64,000 bases of DNA from assembly GCA_947069175.1 (NCBI GenBank), contig CAMTDV010000022.1, positions 36,855,476-36,919,475 of the forward strand, written 5' to 3'. The position numbers and the translations under genes were made by a program. Source of the stretch: Scalesia atractyloides (taxonomy: Eukaryota; Streptophyta; Magnoliopsida; Asterales; Asteraceae). This document shows, piece after piece, positions 58,269 through 64,000 of the stretch. Position 1 is the stretch's first letter; every line of letters begins with the position of its first letter. The notes below the pieces were generated by a model. It was given only the letters and a program-made list of their open reading frames with translations, did no database searches and was not told the origin of the DNA.

Positions 58269-58379
58269 CGAGTCGAACCGAACACCGAACCGAGACCAAA
58301 ATCTGAACCGAAGCACATCTTGAATCAAGCATTGAGCCGAACCAAAATCTGAACCAACCAAAACTGACCCAAACCAAAC

Positions 58380-58925
58380 TGAACCAAAGTAACCCCACCA
58401 CCACTGCCACCGCCGTCGGTCGACCAGAAACCGCCGGCAGCGGCGTCGTTGCCATGTCGCCATGAACCGTTGCCGGAGAGCGCCAGCTTTGCCGCCGTTT
58501 GATATCTCACCCAACCCAACAAACCCAACCCGAAAACAACCACCACCATCAACATCGCCGGCGGCTGCGGCGTGTATCGTCTTCGTCGGTCGACCAGCAG
58601 CCGCCGAGAAAAGCGTCGCCGCCGTGAGGCTGCGTCGCAGTCGCGTCCTGCCGCGCCGCCGCCTCTCCTTCTCTCTCATCGCTCTCTCTTTCTCTCTCTC
58701 TCTCTTCGATGTCTCTCTTTCTCTGCTAGTCTCTTTCACCGATCTTGTCTGTGTGCAGGTGTGTGTATTAGGGTGGAAGGGAGGATGTCGTCATAAGGTG
58801 TGGGTGTGTCGGAGTGGCGACCGGAACCGCCGGAGGTCACCGGAATCCGGTGACCGGATTTTGAGGAAGAGAGGTAGAGAGTCTTTGAAAAAGGGGGCTA
58901 GGGTTTGATTGTGAGAAATGGGGGA
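58380..58925 (-). other. GC-rich, pyrimidine/purine-biased 5' leader region of the LTR transcript
   Basis: This stretch is much more GC-rich than its surroundings (GCCGCCGG-type runs) and contains a CT-rich run (58670-58735). Read on the minus strand it starts just downstream of the TATA box, so it would be the 5' part of the transcript. Frames on both strands are open because stop codons are rare in such sequence; I see no domain. Confidence 0.6.
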
Positions 58926-58933
58926 TTGAGAGG

Positions 58934-58943
58934 TTTATATATG
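58934..58943 (-). promoter_or_regulatory. TATA box of the large-LTR element
   Basis: The minus strand reads GCCATATATAAACCTCTC. It implies a U3 of about 660-700 bases and transcription start near 58905. Confidence 0.7.
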
Positions 58944-59603
58944 GCTTGGGTTTTTAAGTGGGTCGGGCCCAAAGCCCGTTAACGTGTTCAAGCCCAAACT
59001 TCACTCTACGGCCCGTTTTTGAATTCGAGTGTCGTCGTATTCCGAAATTTATTTATTCAGACTCGAAAGTGCTTAAAATTATATCGGGGGTCGGTGTTTG
59101 ATGTGTTCGTTTGTCGGTTACGTAAGAATCGCGTAAAAATTTATACGGTTGTCGTTTCTTGTCCGTTTTCGGTCCGATTTCGACAGTGAGCATTAAAATT
59201 TGAGAACGAAGCCAAATATCATAATATATTAATATTTATACATAACTCTAGTCTGTGGCTTCCGTTTCATTGTCGGTGCGTCCCGATTTTTGTGTAACTT
59301 CCGCGTTGTGCTTTGCGACGCACGATAATCCAAATATATCGCATAATTATAACTGTATGATATATACAAGTACAAAATTTGTATTTTTAGGCGTTGTCTG
59401 TATTTATTCAACATTAGTTCGCTTAACATTCAATTTCGCGTTAGGGTTCTCGATTATTGCCAGATCACGTAACGTGAATCAAGTAGACGTTCCTAGGCTT
59501 TCCAGGGGCCTGATCGAGTTAATTTATGTCTAATTACGCTAATTATGATGGTATCAATGTTCGTTATGCGTGTAATTACAGCCTTAAAATGCCGGTTGTC
59601 ACA

Positions 59604-60764
59604 TTCTCCCCTTGTTATAAAAATTTCATCCTCGAAATTTAAACTATGTTATCTCCTTAGATTTTTGTCATTCGTAGATAGGTATTAATAATACCCAGGT
59701 AAATGACCATGTAATTGCATCGAGACTTGTTTGAATTATATGAATACAATGACTTACTACAACGATATGAACCCACTGGTTCAACTGAATCTATTTCCAG
59801 AATTAATGCCAAGTGAACAAAATGTAGTGATATAATCACTAATGTGACTGAGTTTACATGGGTCATACACATGAGAATCTCGATAATAGACATCCAAGAC
59901 GTTCACAATCTGTAGATGATTTCATAAACAATAGGAATTTCTACCAACGGAAACTAGCGTTGGTTGTTGGATCGGTGAGACTTAGAATCAACAAGCTCAA
60001 CTGACTTAGAATCAACAAGCTCAACAAGCACAAGCTTCAACTAGTGTAAACGCCACCACAAGGTGTCGTAACCAACAAATGATTTGATGAAGGTGAAGAC
60101 TGAACCAGTCTACTATGGTTCGAAATACATGAATTGCTTGTTGATATTACTTTGAATACGACGACCTCAATCCGTCATATGAAATCCTTAAATTGAATTT
60201 GTATACAGTGAGCAAGTTCATACAATTGAACTTGGTTAGACGCAATCCAACAATAAATAGATGATTCGCCTAGTAAGTTTCAATATGGTTACTACAAAAA
60301 CCCATGTATGCAACTTGGAAAGAAAAGAATTTCAAGGAATTCATTGACTCGATATCAAGGAGTCAATACTCACAATAATGCAGGTCATCTAGATCACAAA
60401 GCAAAAATTTTGAGTATAGCGAACCAACCTTTGAAGGACTGATGAAACGACCATTCGAAGTGAAGACCCTGATGGTCTTCACGTATCAAGTTAACCACAT
60501 GCGTAGCAAACAAAGCATGTGTATCATATAAATTTGTCAAGAAATGATGCAAATAGGCGCTAGCAAGAAGGAAATTCCCATGATACAATGACCATTATGA
60601 GGAGTAGAGGTATGCCAATCTACTCGTTATATGCAAAGTTGATATTTCAACAAAAGAAATTTGAGGACTTTACCTGGTATTTCCTTTTATGACTTATTGT
60701 TGCGTGATATTACCACAGAATGTCGAACATGGCATATTTACCATTAATAAGATAGGGGAATGTG
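59604..60764 (-). other. 3' internal region and PPT of the large non-coding LTR element
   Basis: A PPT (minus ATAACAAGGGGAGAA, 59604-59618) abuts the LTR. Upstream of it is the inverted repeat AAATTTCATCCTCGAAATTT (59621-59640), shared with the Tekay elements. The rest has no coding frame: read on the minus strand it is full of stops. A 23-24-bp direct duplication (GACTTAGAATCAACAAGCTC...) lies near 59980-60025. Confidence 0.82.
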
Positions 60765-61446
60765 AAGACATGTGATTTTTTTTGTAGCGCCAATTATTGT
60801 GATTACCATTATAATAAGTACCAACTATTGTGAAATCTCGATTGGACGTACCTCAGCGTGGTTCGTGTCGCTTACAGCCACGTGACAAATTGCCCATTCC
60901 GGTTGGTAGTTCTCCCGCTGACGGGATTAGCATCGTTGGTGTAATGTCGTGCTTTCTCAAGGTCGCGCCTCGAAAGTCGTATGTGATGTACTTCAACATC
61001 CGTTGCCGTAAAGGTTAACTATCACGTATATTTGCGCACTAGTGTTTCGTTTTGCGTAGGCTACCTGCTCGGGTAAATAAAATAACAGCGACAATATATA
61101 TAATGGCGTTGCCCGAGTTAACAGTCGCAGTTCCTATGTAATGACCTTTGATGAATTTCGACATAAGTTTTCCAAAGGTCCTAAATGCATGTCGCCAAAA
61201 CTCTCAAAGTTTTGCTTATTGTATGTAATGGTTTCGTGTACCTTGTATCAAACACAACACTAGTGTATGATTAAAATCATAATGTTGACTCACCCTTTCG
61301 GCACGGTTGGAACCCAATTTCGAGTCCTAAGCGATCTGTACGTATTCAAGTCTTAATGATCTAATGTCCCAAAGGAAAGTGAGGTTAAAGCCTAGGTATC
61401 ACCACAGAAACATAATTCGCTGAAACCTATAGCTCTGATACCAATT
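60765..61446 (-). other. Leader and PBS of the large non-coding LTR element
   Basis: A perfect tRNA-iMet PBS (minus TGGTATCAGAGC) lies at 61432-61443, then about 670 bases of untranslated leader homologous to 54770-55437. With 59604-60764 it makes an internal region of only ~1.84 kb between two ~4-kb LTRs, with no gag or pol. Confidence 0.88.
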
Positions 61447-64000
61447 TGTCACACCCCCTATAATTCCATCACATCAGAGCTGGGCGTGAACTAAACTGGT
61501 ATCTTCATTGCACAGCGGAAGTAAACGTGAATGCTAAGACTTTTAGAGAGTGAACGCTCGCTAAGTACTCGAATCCCCATGGGTTCTCCTATTTCAACCG
61601 TGCCATACTTGAAATTATAACCTGAGAAAGAACAGCGAAAAGTCAACATAGAGTTGGCGAGTTCATGGTTTGTTTGTTTTTGTTTCAAATGAATCTTAAA
61701 ACATTTGAACATCTTGCATTCGAAAACCGGTTTGTGAGATCATTGTATCCCAAAACATTTGAATGTCATATCTGTATAACAGTACTGAAATGTAATATGT
61801 GCTGTTTGTAAACAGATGCATATAACTGTTATGTTTGTAAACCGGTGATAAAATGTTTTCAATCGTATCTGTAAACCGGTATTAAAATGTTTTCTGTCAT
61901 GCCTGTAAACCAATATTGAAATTTTTCTGTTATATTTGTAAACGGTATTGTAATCATCCTCCTACCTACGCACAGTGATCTGTCATCATCTATCCCATAG
62001 CTACATACAAATTGTTAAAATTTGTGTTTTCGATATGTATGAACGAGCCTCGCCCTTCTATGATTTTCGTTACTCAAACTTTTGATATTGGGCCTAGCCC
62101 ATGTCATTCGTGTCATGTTATCCGTGTTATTGGGCCTAGCCCATGTTATCCGTGTTATTGGACCTAGCCCATGTTATTCATGTTATTGGGCCTAGCCCAT
62201 GTTATTCATAAAATTTGGGGCCTAGCCACTAGTCATGACTAAGACAATCCCGTCACGAGTGATAAAACTCATGCATGTTTCGAAAAGCTTTGTATTGCTA
62301 TTAAAACCGGTATGTTTAGCTTAAACCATTCATAAAACATCGTGTTTGTTGAAATCTGTTTGTAATATGGTTTAGAAATGTATGATTTCTGTTTATCGGA
62401 ACATTGTGTGCTTTTGCAAAACTTGCATGTCTTTCCACCCCCGAAAACATTTATTAAAATGTAAAACGGTAAAAAGGTGGGGGTTATGAACTCACCTTGA
62501 TATCCTTGTGCAAAGCTAGCTTAATGTGATTCCATAATGTCATCTCCACAACGTGGCTTGCTAGCATGCAATCTAAGACATTCCTAAAACGTAATAACTT
62601 ATAAGTCTCTAAATATAACGTAGCTAAACTACGTGTCACCAAGCTCTACCGAATCGTTAACCATACGATTCTATGAAACTGTTATTGTCTTGCCTCGAAA
62701 TAACCAATCTATGGTTTTCTTGGAAACGACTTAGTTTCCGAGCGATTTGAAATATATGTTTATATATAAACGTAAACATATTTCATGAAATCATATTAGT
62801 CGTCGTATACATTAATGGATAATAGTATGACTCTTCGTAGTTTTCGTAAGATGTAATACATATATACTTGTAAATATACCCATATATATAAAGCACTTTT
62901 GTATCTGAGCGATAGTCTTGCGTATCGTTTAAAATAAATAATGATGTAATTGTACGCTTGTTATAATCTTGCGGTATCGTGTCGTACTTCGTTAGGCGTT
63001 TGAATCGAATATAACAAATATATTATTGTTATAAAAAGCATTCGAAAGTATTCGAGTCGTCGACGTTTAATAAATATAACTATATTTATTTTTATAAAGT
63101 ATTCAAAGTCTCAACATTCGAATATATATATATATAATTATATTCGTTTTATACGATTTCTGAATTCTAGATCTCTTAAATATATTATTTCCGAATTCCG
63201 TCATTTGAAATATTACACACCTTGTATTTATCTTGTAAAAGTGTTCCGGAAATCTTGACCTTCTAAATAAATATAAACATTATATCTATTTTATAAAAGT
63301 ATTCGGGTGAATTATCGATGTTTGAAATCTAATTTCTGAATTTAGAACTTTGAATAATATTTGTTTTATAAAGGTTAGCCGAATCTTGTTGTCTTGTAAT
63401 TACGCACGTTGTAAAGTTATCGACTTATTTTTGTAAGTTACAATGGTGTCGTGAAAATAAATATATATCAATATTTATTTTATAACAATCGCTTGAATCA
63501 GATGTTTTGTCTTTGAAATACAACGCATTTCGTATTATATATTTTCCGCAAAACGGGCAAGTTCCTCTGTTTTTGGACGATCCCGACAATACGAGTTGTC
63601 GATTTATTTGTCAAAACGCAATAATCAATATACACTATGTTTATTGTCTTCGGTTGTGTTTCAAATATAATGTTTCGCAAAATATAAATCCTATATATAT
63701 ATATAATATATCGTAATGTCAACTAATAATTATCCGCGAGTAACGTAGCCGGATCGATTGTTATATTTTTAAATGTTTGCGATATGTAATCGTTAACGGG
63801 TCGGTTTGAGCTCTGTTTCGGAATAGTTAATATAATATTTATATAAACTAATATAAATAAATTTCGCGTCGTAATTAATTTTTACCGAGTCTTGGGTTGA
63901 CCCGTTGACCGGGTTTGACCAAGTTTGACCGAATTGACTCGTGTTGACCGGGTTTGACCAGTTGACTTTTGTTGATCGCAGTTGACCGAGTTGACTATTG
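61447..64000 (-). mobile_element. 5' LTR of the large non-coding LTR element, cut by the window edge
   Basis: It begins TGTCACACCCCCTATAATTCC and follows the 55453-59603 LTR closely. Relative to that copy it has a deletion of about 240 bp near 61950, a ~27-bp loss near 62110, and a small gain near 63870 (GTAATTAATTTTTACCGAG). It runs off the window within the TTGAC array. No coding sequence. Confidence 0.9.
63896..64000. repeat. TTGAC motif array in the right LTR
   Basis: Ten TTGAC cores in about 100 bp, corresponding to the array at 58169-58268. One unit has become TTGATC. The window ends inside it. Confidence 0.85.

Larger units (their letters stand above)
55453..59603 (-). mobile_element. 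Complete 4.15-kb LTR of the large non-coding LTR element
   Basis: It starts (plus) TGTCACACCCCCTATAATTCC and ends ATGCCGGTTGTCACA. A PBS lies on its left and a PPT on its right, so it is shared between two tandem internal regions. Transcription is on the minus strand, with a TATA box near 58934. The ~100-bp TTGAC-rich array (58169-58268), a GC-rich stretch (58380-58880), and tandem repeats at 55815-55960 and 56320-56460 lie in the transcribed part. Open frames of up to 198 codons at 58143-58908 occur on both strands in that GC-rich stretch and have no recognisable domain. Confidence 0.9.

Noticed and set aside
58143..58908. Overlapping frames up to 198 codons on both strands
   Set aside because: They lie in the GC-rich transcribed leader of an LTR. 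Composition alone keeps the frames open, products are low-complexity (Arg/Glu or Ala/Gly rich), and the right-hand LTR is needed for comparison but is cut off.
59604..60764. Possible gag or pol remnant in the large-LTR element
   Set aside because: I read the minus strand in search of capsid, RT or integrase motifs and found only stop-rich sequence. The sole shared feature is the PPT-side inverted repeat.

Overview
The window looks like heterochromatic DNA from a flowering plant, most likely an Asteraceae relative. Evidence for a plant: plant-type L1 LINEs with DUF4283-like ORF1, Tekay-type chromodomain Ty3/Gypsy elements primed by initiator tRNA-Met, a Ty1/Copia RT scrap, and a plastid DNA fragment carrying the trnV-UAC 3' exon. 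The Asteraceae placement rests on my recognising the proline-rich retroelement ORF at 13.6-14.6 kb and the general style of the elements, so it is moderate. I found no cellular protein gene; every coding stretch belongs to a transposable element and nearly all are broken.

Layout. (1) A satellite array underlies the left half: 1-270, 4306-12305 and 27359-33638. Its ~185-bp monomer exists in two alternating subtypes (A and B) forming a ~371-bp dimer. Each monomer is itself built from an 80+79+27-bp series of related sub-units. From ~27.5 to 31.3 kb a longer A variant (A', ~257 bp, with a 19-21-bp inverted piece of B) alternates to give a ~810-bp four-unit higher-order repeat. (2) A 4.0-kb solo LTR (271-4305) sits in the array with a perfect 5-bp target duplication, and itself contains an ~860-bp plastid insertion. 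(3) A minus-strand LTR element with a proline-rich ORF (12306-27358) interrupts the array. Its LTR is split by a full-length LINE (LINE-A, 17105-26510, plus strand, 14-bp target duplication), which is split by an antisense 5'-truncated LINE (LINE-B, 19537-23317). (4) After a Copia RT fragment (33639-33983) comes an old minus-strand Tekay-type element (33984-54769), split by a younger plus-strand Tekay-type element (38758-48651, target duplication TTTTG). (5) 54770-64000 holds minus-strand large-LTR elements without coding capacity: leader, complete 4.15-kb LTR, 1.84-kb internal region with PBS and PPT, and the start of another LTR cut by the window edge.

Relative order of events read from the nesting: satellite first; then the solo-LTR element and the proline-rich element; then LINE-A; then LINE-B. 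Separately, the old Tekay precedes the young Tekay. LINE-B keeps a 1005-codon RT frame and appears to be the youngest insertion. The three LTR families whose 3' internal ends can be seen share a short inverted repeat just upstream of the polypurine tract, suggesting that the large non-coding element is a relative or parasite of the Tekay group. Nothing here behaves as an operon or pathway; the interest lies in repeat architecture and insertion history.
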